From: Xanthostigma xanthostigma
Taxonomy: Eukaryota; Arthropoda; Insecta; Raphidioptera; Raphidiidae
Direction: 5' to 3'
Length of the DNA: 64,000 nt
Assembly: GCA_963575645.1 (NCBI GenBank)
Contig: OY754466.1
Location: forward strand, 46,036,001-46,100,000
Position numbers and translations under genes: made by a program. Positions within the stretch are counted from its first letter, which is position 1. Every line of letters starts with the position of its first letter. Below the pieces are notes generated by a model. That model made no database searches. It was not told the origin of the DNA and saw only the letters and a list, made by a program, of their open reading frames with translations. Positions 10,044 through 19,925 of this stretch are shown piece after piece.

Positions 10044-13000
10044 ATGTCAGCGATGCTAACGGCAGACTGGTGCCTTCTCGGAAAGGACACATATTTTAGG
10101 TTAGCTATTTATATTCTCTAAAACGTATATCTTTTTAAATATCTAACCTCGAAAACTTTTTTTAGAAAATTTGAAATTTATTCAATGGAATGGCAACAAG
10201 AAATGAATTTCGATAATTTAATGATAGCAGCTGCTCCGTATGCGGGTCCGATAGCCGTAATTAGGGATCGTAACGAGTTTGTGCAAATCCACGGAGGAAG
10301 AAAACCTGTAATTGCTATATACTCCGGATCTGGGCATATGCTTTCATCGTTTGTGGTACTTGTCTAAAATCTAATTTTAAGTTTTTTATGAACATAAAAC
10401 GTTTATTATTTCTGTTGTCTATAATTTACAATACTTATCTTTTATGGATTAGACAACATTTTGTACGCATTTATTTATTCAAAACTTGCAATTGTTATTT
10501 ATCTTTTGTTTTTAGTGGAGCAGTGGCCAATTAATTGCGATGGGCTGGTCGGACTCCGAGCAGTTAGTTTGTGTTCAGGAAGATGGAATGGTTTATTTGT
10601 ACGATCTGCATGGAGAATATATCCAGCAGTTTAGTATGAAACCCGATTCAAAATTAATCGACGCACAGATATTTCAAAGCCCGCAAGGCACGGGAATTGC
10701 TGTCCTGTCGGCAACATTTAAAGTGTTTTTAATTAATAATATAAAAGATCCAAAAAATAGGGCTTTGTCTGAAATACCTCGTAAGTAAGAAACTAAATAT
10801 ATTTTGAGCATCTTTACTGACAACGTGAGTGTCTCTAACACAAATGTAGATAACTTAGGTAGTAATGAAAAAATACGTTTCAAAATTCTTTTCAAATACT
10901 AGAACAATGCAGGAACTATACAGTATGTAAACACGTAAGGTGCACGTAGGGAAATTTACATTGGGAAAAAATACTTGGATCAGAGTTAGCCATGACTGCA
11001 TTAATTGTTATTTCTATTGAATTATCGTGGAAATCTTGAGGATTTCTATTTTATTTTGATTTATTTTTATTTTACTTGGCTTTTTTAATAATAAAAAGCT
11101 CTTATAAATCGCTATTTTAATTTGTTTGTACAAAAATAAAACAAAAAAAAATTGGTTGTCTGTAAAGTCGGTTTACGGTCGGACGATAGTTTTACGTGAT
11201 AACGTCATAAAGAAACATTGATGAACTCTCTGACGTCACGCGAGAAGAGAGAGAAATGCGTACAAGCCGACGCTTGGGCCGATCGTGCCTCTCTATCGCT
11301 TATACCGCGCTCTCGCTTGCACGCTCAGGCTCAGGCGGAACGTGACACTTTTTCGTGAGTGCAGCCGGTGTTTCATCAATTTATAAGACGTTATCACGTC
11401 AAAAACAACTCCATCTGTTTGGAAACATTTCATTCAAAAATTGTCTGACTGGTATGACGTATGCGCGTTGGTAAATCAGTGACCCGATGTCTTTAGGTTC
11501 AACACGAATAGGCGGAGATATTTGATCTGGCACCATATTTAAGTATTTTTGGGAATTTAATGTCCCATTAATAAAAAAAGTCCGATTATGTTGTAATCAT
11601 TTGAATATTTTCTTCGGTGTTAATTTCCCTATGTGCACCTTACGTGTTTACATATTGTATGTTCAAGTGAGCACTAAGAAATTGTTATCCTTAGAAAGCT
11701 GACTGCACGAGAGAATATAAAAAAGTTTTTGAGGTTAATTAGAACTTTTTTTTAAGCGTCGGCGCAAGCTACCGGACCGAGCAGTTGGGTAATCGTGTCG
11801 GAGCAACGGCGTAATACCGAAGCTATAATGATATGTGGCCGCGAAATATACCGGTTACGCGAAGGCGAAGTGAGTTGCGATAAACCGATTGACAATGGCA
11901 ACCCCGTAATGATTGCAATTTCGATTAATGCAAAACACGCAGCGTTGTTCACAAATACTGGTTATTTATGGCTTGGTTCTAGCGATTTCCAAACTAAATA
12001 TTGCGAACTTAAAGTGGATAAAAATTCTAAACCCAAGCAGCTAGTATGGTAAACAGATATTTTGATTTTTCGATTGACTATTATGCGTCTCTCACTTTTC
12101 ATTTTTTCTTCCGTAAAGAAACGAAATAGAAAGAAAAAGATAATTATACTTTTCCTTTTAGTTATTATATATAACGAAATTAAACTGTAATGCTGGATCA
12201 GAGTTTTACTGTTCCATCTATGAAATGCTGATTAAACTATTTTGTATACAATTTATTGTAGGTTATGTAGCACTTATATACATGCTTAAAGGGTATGTTC
12301 CGAAATATAACCCAGTATACTGGCCACTGCTGATGACGTCATGCATCCGACGCCACGTACTGGTGTGACATCATATTGTACTGGTGAGACAGATGTGACG
12401 TACCATAAATATTGAATCGGACTTTGTGCAATTTTTTATTTTATTTCTTGTTGTTTGCAATAATGCCTGCTCAACTAGGTAAACAACTGGTTTTGGTGGA
12501 CGAGGGAAATAATAATACGTCAACGCGCTGGCGAGTATATTTCGGAACGAATCAACAGTATGGCGTCGATTCATGACGTCATTAGCACTGGCCAGCATAC
12601 TGGATTATATTTCGGAACACACACATAATATACCACTGATTTGCACTAGTGATGTGCCGGATATCCGTATCCGTATCCGCGGATATCCGAGGGAGAAGAA
12701 AGATCCGTATCCGTTAGTTTTTTTGCGGATCTTTTACCTTATTAATTTTCAATTCATAGATGAAATTTTATATATACAGTAAAACCTCGTTAACACGAAC
12801 TCGTAAAAATCAGGCAAAAAGTTCGTGTTATGTGGGAGTTCGTGTAAACCGAGTATGGCATAAAATACAGTCATTTTTTAAGTGTCAAATCATGATTTAT
12901 TTTAAGTAAACATTGAATAATTATTTATTATAAATTATCTAATAACATTAATTGTTCTTAAATATTATCTGAGTTTGAAAGTTTGTTTTTATTTGTTTAC

Positions 13001-16000
13001 AAAATACATTTCAATAAATAAGAGGGGAAACATTTTGAGGTATGTTTCTATTTATAGGATTTCGAATGAATTTTTAATCTCTCAGTCCTTTGTCTATTTT
13101 TAGAATGTGAGTTAATTACTTTTGTAATCCCTTAAGCGAATCTTTTCTTTTAGTTGTATTGTATATTCATTGACCAAAATGATCAAAATATATGATTTGA
13201 GAATTTTTGTAGTTCGTATTGTCCGATAATTAACCGTGAAGGGACGAAAAAGTTGTTCGAAGTTCGTATTAACGAGGGTTCGTGTTAACCGAATATAATT
13301 ACATTAAATAAATAAAATTATCGACCAATTTTTCAGACAATATATTAACAAACAATATAAAATTAATACATTAACGTTTCAATCCGGATTTGGACCTTCT
13401 TCAGAATTGATCTAAAAAATATAAAAATAATTAATAATTAAATATAATTCGCTTTTTTATAGATTTTTTCAAAATTAATTATGATTATCAAAATAATGAA
13501 AAAATAATATTATTTTTTCATTATTTTGATAATCATAATTAATTTTGAAAAAATCTATAAAAAAGCGAATTATATTTAATTATTAATTATTTTTATATTT
13601 TTTAGATCAATTCTGAAGAAGGTCCAAATCCGGATTGAAACGTTAATGTATTAATTTTATATTGTTTGTTAATATATTGTCTGAAAAATTGGTCGATAAT
13701 TTTATTTATTGAAGAGTTCTAATCAGACGTTAATCAAAGATTTGAATAATTACATTAAAGCTTATGTGACCATTGTCGAGAGCAAATTTTTGTTCGCGTT
13801 AAACCGAAATTCGTGTTAACCGTGTTCGTGTTAACGAGGGTTTACTGTATATAGGTGATTAGGTAATAATGAAAACCTGTTAAATTCCATTCAGATTATT
13901 TTTTATTTTTTTAAATCGTATTTGGCACCTTTATATTGCAAACATTTATCGTAGTGAGTACCATACTAATAGTACATAACTCAAAGGTACTAAATCAACT
14001 ATCTTTTTAATGAGATATTGCACATCGATCTTTGGAAAGAGACAATCTGTTATGAGAGTTAACTCTTAAAGAGGTCAATAACTTTTTCCCATAACAGATA
14101 GTCTCTTTTCAAAGGTCGGTGTGCAATATTTACCGCCACGTACTCTAAGAAAGTTAAGATCCGTATCCGCGGATCTTGAAACCAAAAATCCGTATTCAGA
14201 TCCGTATCCGCGGATATACATTTTTAACGATCCGGCGCATCACTAATTTGCAGTAACAGTAATTTTATTTTTTAAGGTGTGGTACAGAAGCAGTGGTGTG
14301 TCACTGGCCCGGCTATCTAGTAATCATAAGTCGAGGCGGCGAACAAGCATCGTACGGCTATGATACAGCGCTGCACCTAACCCCAGAAGTGGACGGAGTA
14401 CGCGTACTATCTGCATTGCAGCACGAGTTGGTTCAAAAAGTACTTCCTGTAGTTCAACAGGTACTGCGCATAAACAGCACGGAGCCCGGAAGCTATTTGC
14501 TGGAGGCGTCCAAACACTATCAGAAGCGAAGCCACCGTGCTGATGAGTACATCGGACTCGTCAAAGACCAGCTTGAAACGGCAGTTAAACAGTGCATAGA
14601 AGCTGCAGGTTATGAGTTCGATACGGACACGCAAAAAATGCTGATACGGGTACGATATTTTTTAAGGAGGTTGAGCCGTTTTACGAAGATAATGAAAAAA
14701 ATCTGAAATAAAGTTTTTTAAATAGATTTTTTTATGACAAAATTTTCTGTAGAAAAATCCAAAATCATTAGATTTATAAAGTTAAAAATTTAAAAAAAAT
14801 TTTACATGTAGTCTTATGGAAAATATGTCAACCTAGCATGCAAACGGTACATTTTAATTTTTTGCAAATAACCAAATAATGTCAGCAGTTCCGAAAACTA
14901 ACTATGTAAAGCACCGATGTCTTACGCATATTTTAATATTTTTTTCCAATTTAATTAGGAGACTTTTAATCAATAAAAAAAAATTATTAAACCTTAGCAC
15001 TTTTCGATTATGGACTTTTATTCTTGACAATTTTAACTGAATTTTCAACTTTTTAATGATTTAATATTAATTTGTATTACTTCTAATTTCTTTTTTTTAT
15101 TATTTACTGCAAAAAATATGTAAAATACAGATATTTATATAAATTTATTTTTTCTAACCTAACTTTGTACAACAAATTCAAAAGTTAGTCCATTTATTTA
15201 TTTATGCCTTTATGACAATAATTTATTGGTATCATCGACTTATAACCTTTTGTAAAAATTTGTTATGGAAAAGTTCCCATTTAGAATTCGACTTACTTTT
15301 GATTGGGACTGTAACGGATCAACCTCCTTAAGTCTGTCTTTATGTTTGCGAGTAACTTTAAAATCGCCGGATAGATTTTAATATGGTCTTCGTTATTGTA
15401 TTGAGCATTGCTGGACGTGTCAAGAAATAATTTATTTTTTACCTTGCAGGCGGCACAGTTTGGTAAATGTTTTGTCACAGACATGAATTCGGAAAAATAT
15501 GTACGCATGTGTCGCGAACTAAGAGTGTTGAATGCAGTACGTGATCGTAGAATTGGAATACCTTTAACGTATGACGAGTATCCTTTTTTTACACGCTTTA
15601 TATTAGTTTCACTTGTAAGTTTGTATGTATGTTTGTTTGTAACCTCGTTTGGACTACAGCAAGTGGTTTATTACTGTTAGTATGTTATGCCACTACTGTA
15701 AGAGCAATCGTTGACCGAGCGGTCTAAGGCGCTAGTCTTCGCTGACGTCAACTCTCGGATTCACCGGTCGTGGGTTCTAATCCCGTCCACGCCGAAATAA
15801 AAAATTTGTTGTTTTTTGGCAAATTTTTAACAATAAATCGAACTAAAAAGTGGAAAATAAATATAGTTTAAAAAAAACTAAAAAACACGCTTTATATCAA
15901 ACTAAAAAGTGAAAAATAAATATAATTTAAAAAAAACTAAAAAACACGCTTTATATCGAACTAAAAAGTAAAAAATAATTTTTTTAAATTAATTTGAAAC

Positions 16001-19000
16001 AATGAATAAAAAAATACAAGTATTATTGTGAAAAAAGCGTGGAGCGCTAGGTGTACGAAAATTTGGAACAAAGCGCCCCACGCTTTTTTCACAATAATAC
16101 TAGTATTTTTTATTCATTATTGTTTTAAGCTTATTTTAAAAAAAATATTTTTTACTTTTTAGTTCGATATAAAGCGTGTTTTTTAGTTTTTTTTAAACTA
16201 TATTTATTTCCTGTCATAACCTCAAAATGCTGATACATCAGCACATACAATAACGACAAAAATAATTTTCAAATCGAAAAACATTTTTATTTTTGGTTTC
16301 CTTAATAAAGTGTGTAGATTGCGTTGTCGAAAATATCAAGATCTGCTAGATCGATTAGTAATGAGAAGGCATTATTATATAGCTATTCAAATAGCTAATT
16401 ATTTAAAATTACCGGAAGAACATGGCTCTAGCAGAATTTTAGTACATTGGGCTTGTTATAAGGTACCTACTTTTTTAATGTTATTTATTTTGTATTGAGG
16501 TAATAACTAGAGATGCCACGAATATTCGGCTACTATTCGGTATTCGGCCTATTCGGCTACTTTTTTTAATATTCGGTATTCGGCCGAATGTTGCGTACTA
16601 TTCGGCCGAATACCGAATATCAAATCATGGGGAAAAACGCACATATTACTCAAAAATATGCGATTTTTTTCTTAAATAGTTTTATTTTGTAAAGCTTTTA
16701 GTGACCAAACAGTGATATTTTTTAGTAATAAGGACTATTAATAACACAATTTGATGTAACAATGAACAAATAATGCGTGTCGTCGCAAATGAAACAAATA
16801 CGCCCGCAGCGTTGCTACCGCACGCTCCGTAATGGGACAAGTCGTAACCTGTCACCCGCGAAATGTACAAATAATTTGCCGAACATTCGGCCGCCGAATA
16901 TTCGGCGCTTCGGCCGAGAACATGGCCAAATATTCGGTATTCGGCAAAATCACTATTCGTGGCATCACTAGTAATAACCCATGTACTAGAATATGAAAAC
17001 AGTTAAAGCGGAGCAGCTTTTCTGATTAAATTAAACATTTCTAGGTGACACAAAAGCAGCTTGAACGAGATTCGGTAGCTCGTCAAATAGCTGATAAGTT
17101 GGGACATTCGCCCGGTATATCGTACAGTGACATAGCTAACAAAGCTGCAGATTGCGGTCGAACTGAGTTAGCCATTAAACTATTAGATTATGAACCACGA
17201 GCTAAACAGCAGGTCGAATTGCTTCTAAGATTGGGTGAAAAAAAGCCGGCACTCCTAAAAGCAATTGAAAGTGGGGACACCGATCTTATTTATTATGTAA
17301 TTTTTGATTTGAAAGGAAATATGCCATTGGCTGATTTTCAGGTATGTTCAACTCATTTAGAATTGAACGTCTGACATCTTGTTGGGATCATTTCCGGGGA
17401 ACGCGCAGTAGATGTGTTAGCGCCGCAGCCAACTTGATTGTATTAATTTTACTCACGAGACTGAACGCGCTCAAATGCGCATGCCTCGGAAAATGTCTAT
17501 GGGCTATGTGCACGGAGACGGAGTTACAAATTTTTCGATGCGAGCGTTTGTGGTGAGCACTAGGGAAAACTTCGAACTCCAATTTTCCGTATGTCAGTGA
17601 GCAATGTTTATTAAAAGTGAAAGTAGTTATAATTTTATAAAGTTTTTTAATTACAAAGAAAACATAGGAAAACTAAGCGATCTGGATATGCGTGTTGTGT
17701 TCCGGGCTGTTGCTTGCGCTGATGGCAAATAATAACATCAGTTTTCCTTATTACATTTTTTTTTGACACATCGTGGCCAACTAAAGTTTTTGACTTATCA
17801 CCTTAGAAACATGTCGCGATTTCCATAAAATGTGAGTTCAATAATTCTCGATTACCCACTAGCGGCGCTAATAGGCTTCGTGCACACAGCCTATACAGGA
17901 TGCCAGAAATTATAATTGAATTTATAATAAATAGATCGCGTTGAACAGTTTTTGTTTGTTGAATTTTAGATGACAATTCGTAATTTCCCTACTGCACAAG
18001 CTCTTTATGTGAAATATTGTCGAGAACACAATAGAAAAGCGTTGATAGATATTTATGTTCAAGAAGATAACTTCATTGCACAAGCTGATGGCTTTATTTT
18101 AGAAAGTTACGATCCTCAGGTAAGACATTCCGTTTATGCTTGATTTCTCAAGTTTTATTTGTTGCTTGCTATCAGATGCGTTTAGCGGAGGGAAGACAGG
18201 GTGACTTTCTCGGGGCTCAAATTTTCTGACAGCCCATTATTATCGCAATTTAGTTTTTTAATTATTAGTCCTCTTTCATCTAAAGAACGAATGAAATAAA
18301 TAAATAACCTCAAAAACGACATACAGATAACATAACCTACAAAAGTTATCACAGACAACATAACCTGCAAATTTAATTATCGCTTCTTACATGACCGCGA
18401 TTTTATCAATTTTTACACTTTACGCCATTTTATTTTAGAATGATAAAACTCGAGAAGCATTAATATCAACGGCTCAAGACAAATACAAAAAGGCTCGTAA
18501 CGATTTGAACGCATCGCTTTGTGACGAAACACAAAAGTTACTCAAACTTCAAAGACTGTGGGAAGAAAAGTTTGCTGGAAATCATTTTATTGGGAAATCT
18601 CTTCATGAGACTTTATACTTATTGTTAAGTATTAATGAAGTAAAATATGCCGATAAACTCCGATCGGAATTTAAAGTTCCAGATAGACGGTTAGTTATTA
18701 AGTTTACCGAGACTTTTGCTAATGTTTTTGTTACTGATATCGTAATTTTAATAGGTATTGGTGGTTGCGGATACAGACTTTAGCTGAATTGTCGGATTGG
18801 AATGGTTTAGAAAACTTTTCTAAACTGAAAAAGTCGCCTGTTGGCTATGCTCCGTTTGTTGACGCTTGTTTGAAATATAAAAACAATTTTGAGGCTGTGA
18901 AATATTTACCGAAGGTTCGAGAAGAACTAAAAGTTAAATATTACCTTAAAGCAGAGTAAGTTATTCAGTAACTGTTTTTTTAAATTTTTATTAGTAATTT

Positions 19001-19925
19001 TTATAAATATGAACCGGCTTCATAATAGTAATTATTGGCGTAACTAGTAGTCTAAGTCATTCATGGCGTGTCAGCGCGATGTTTTCAGCACGAGTCGTAG
19101 GTGCGCAGGCATGAGCGAAGCGAGTGCATACTGCGCACCGGAGACGAGTGCTGAAAACTTCGCGCTGACAGGTCATGACTTAGCCTACAAGTTGCGGCCA
19201 TAATTTTATTCAACAATTGCGCGTTATTCATGTTTTAATTATAATGAGATGTTGTAAATATCTATTTATTTCTTTATAAAAAAAACTGTCAATACTAACA
19301 GCACCAAACAGCACGATTCAGTGTTTTGGTTTGAGGTTAGCCGGTTATGAATAAACTCCATGTCGAAAACATTCGGCCTCTCAATTTTAGCCTCAATGGG
19401 TAATAACGGAGTTGTTGTTACCTACTATTTCGTTACGACTCAGAAAATAGTTACGTTTATTTTCATTACTCCACAATGGCCGAGCTAGTAGGAATCTTCA
19501 TTGAGTTATGACAAGTAATTGTCACCAGTCGGTAAATGGCTATTTAGGGTTCGGTTTTTAGGCATGATAAAACATGAATAACGCGCATGAGTTGAATAAA
19601 ATATATAAAATGACTTTAGAAGCGTAAAAAAATCACTTTAACGATAATAGAAATAAGTGCGTCGACTTCTGTTTTAATGTCGGTATTTGACATTGTGCCA
19701 TTTTTGAACATGATTCAATTTTGTAAAAATTATTTTTTATAACTAGCTTGAATGAAATTATTGTTTTCGATTATTTTTTTTAGAAAATACGATGAAGCTG
19801 CGCAGATTGCGTTTGAACAGAGAGACTTACAAGGACTAATATTTATTCAGGGAAAATGCGGAAATCGTGTAGCTTTAACTGAAAAAGTCAGTGGCTACAT
19901 CGCACAATTATCTAGTCGTAAATAA
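10044..19925 (+). CDS. VPS16: VPS16, core subunit of HOPS and CORVET tethering complexes
   Basis: Twelve coding exons: 10044-10099, 10166-10355, 10516-10780, 11757-12048, 14277-14649, 15450-15577, 16318-16462, 17045-17341, 17970-18119, 18439-18689, 18755-18955, 19784-19925. They total 2490 nt, 829 aa (human is 839). The product starts [20 protein letters not shown]. The N-terminal part (to ~residue 415) is the Vps16 beta-propeller, with [19 protein letters not shown]. The C-terminal helical part includes [58 protein letters not shown] and [20 protein letters not shown], all family landmarks. VPS16 binds VPS33A and with VPS11 and VPS18 forms the core that tethers late endosomes and lysosomes. 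Every junction is GT-AG and in phase. Introns 4, 6, 7, 8 and 11 hold transposon insertions, but no exon is damaged. Confidence 0.95.
10921..11657. mobile_element. TA-flanked MITE 'CAGTATGTAAACACG', copy 1 (with nested insert)
   Basis: Ends are CAGTATGTAAACACGTAAGG and complement, flanked by TA on both sides, as expected for Tc1/mariner/pogo-type MITEs. It lies in VPS16 intron 3. Compared with the copy at 22433-23006 it has an extra GC-rich block at about 11152-11404 and lacks a piece near the right end. Confidence 0.82.
11152..11404. mobile_element. GC-rich inverted-repeat element, copy 1
   Basis: The block is absent from the paralogous MITE at 22433 and appears inverted at ~45069-45293, so it is mobile. 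ACGTGATAACGTCATAAA near one end is mirrored by TTATAAGACGTTATCACGT at the other. It also contains CTGACGTCACGCGAG and a purine-rich GAGAAGAGAGAG run. One side extends past the mirrored part (TTGGTTGTCTGTAAAGTCGG). Confidence 0.75.
12295..12619. mobile_element. MITE with ~55-bp inverted ends in VPS16 intron 4
   Basis: TGTTCCGAAATATAACCCAG at the left is mirrored by GGATTATATTTCGGAACA at the right, continuing inward through ACTGGCCA and GATGACGTCATG/CATGACGTCATT. There is no coding content. The superfamily is undecided. Confidence 0.78.
12777..13847. mobile_element. pogo/Tigger-like MITE nested in hAT MITE
   Basis: Ends are CAGTAAAACCTCGTTAACAC and complement GTGTTAACGAGGGTTTACTG, with TA on both sides in the sequence TATATA of the host MITE (intact in the copies at 28711 and 55022). 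Sub-terminal GTTCGTGTTAACCGA motifs recur. The TIR is typical of pogo/Tigger and Tc1/mariner relatives. No transposase remains. Confidence 0.85.
13306..13745. repeat. Near-perfect palindrome with hammerhead-like cores on both strands
   Basis: Arms of ~200 bp (13306-13505 and 13507-13711) are almost identical in reverse complement. A one-sided tail GAAGAGTTCTAATCAGACG and beyond (13712-13745) follows. An 11-bp duplication ATAATTACATT flanks it at 13295-13305 and 13746-13756. CTGAAGA, a GGTCC/GGATT stem and GAAACGTT occur at 13613-13644 on plus and 13373-13404 on minus. Tail and arm fragments recur at 2885 and 41018-41160. A variable-length duplication with an asymmetric tail fits a Penelope-like insertion. 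Confidence 0.8.
15706..15795 (+). repeat. tRNA-Leu-derived sequence (SINE head or tRNA pseudogene)
   Basis: The block GACCGAGCGGTCTAAGGCGC is a leucine-tRNA-type D arm (A box), and GTGGGTTCTAATCCCG is the T arm (B box), 47 bp further on. The 3' acceptor strand CCACGCC is present but its expected partner GGCGTGG has decayed to AATCGTTG, so a working tRNA is unlikely. It lies in VPS16 intron 6 just before a palindromic repeat. Confidence 0.6.
15829..16213. repeat. Inverted-repeat element 'AACACGCTTTATATCGAAC', copy 1
   Basis: The left arm contains TTAAAAAAAACTAAAAAACA and CGCTTTATATCGAACTAAAA, partly duplicated in tandem (~70-bp unit). The right arm is the mirror image. The centre has AAAAAGCGTGG mirrored by CCACGCTTTTTT. 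A second copy is at ~61695-62500. It is AT-rich and non-coding. Confidence 0.75.
16508..16970. mobile_element. hAT-like MITE with ATTCGG-rich ends in VPS16 intron 7
   Basis: Ends are TAGAGATGCCACGAATATTC and GTGGCATCACTA, flanked by perfect 8-bp duplications GTAATAAC at 16500-16507 and 16971-16978. The sub-terminal regions are runs of TATTCGG and CGGCCGAATA. Length 463 bp with no transposase. Confidence 0.88.
17498..17894. mobile_element. Short TIR element 'TATGGGCTATGTGCACGGAG', copy 1
   Basis: The left end TATGGGCTATGTGCACGGAG resembles the complement of the right end TTCGTGCACACAGCCTATA. A second copy is at 46310-46753. Inside both is GTTCCGGGCTGTTGC preceded by TTGTG; in one frame this reads CCVPGCC, reminiscent of a THAP-domain start, but the frame is not tied to an ATG. 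No target duplication was found. Located in VPS16 intron 8. Confidence 0.65.
19046..19190. mobile_element. Small MITE-like inverted repeat in VPS16 intron 11
   Basis: GTCTAAGTCATTCATGGCGT and TCAGCGCGATGTTTTCAGCA are mirrored by GTGCTGAAAACTTCGCGCTG and GGTCATGACTTAGCC. The loop contains CGAAGCGAGTGCATACTGCG. Strong hairpin of ~145 bp, no coding. Confidence 0.7.
19196..19606. mobile_element. Inverted-repeat element in VPS16 intron 11
   Basis: TTTTATTCAACAATTGCGCG and TTATTCATGTTTTA on the left are mirrored by TAAAACATGAATAACGCGCA and GTTGAATAAAAT on the right. The ~340-bp interior is unrelated to other repeats here. It starts right after the hairpin at 19046-19190. Confidence 0.65.

Larger units (their letters stand above)
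12647..14245. mobile_element. hAT-like MITE 'TAGTGATGTGCCGG', copy 2, carrying two nested insertions
   Basis: Ends are TAGTGATGTGCCGGAT and ATCCGGCGCATCACTA with 8-bp duplications ATTTGCAC (12639-12646) and ATTTGCAG (14246-14253), one mismatch. The ~500-bp body is split at 12776/13848 by a TA-inserted element, which itself holds a palindromic element. All lie within VPS16 intron 4, ending 31 bp before exon 5. Confidence 0.87.

Noticed and set aside
15706-15795. Functional tRNA-Leu gene
   Set aside because: D and T arms are good but the acceptor stem does not pair and the anticodon arm is not convincing, so it was listed as a derived repeat.
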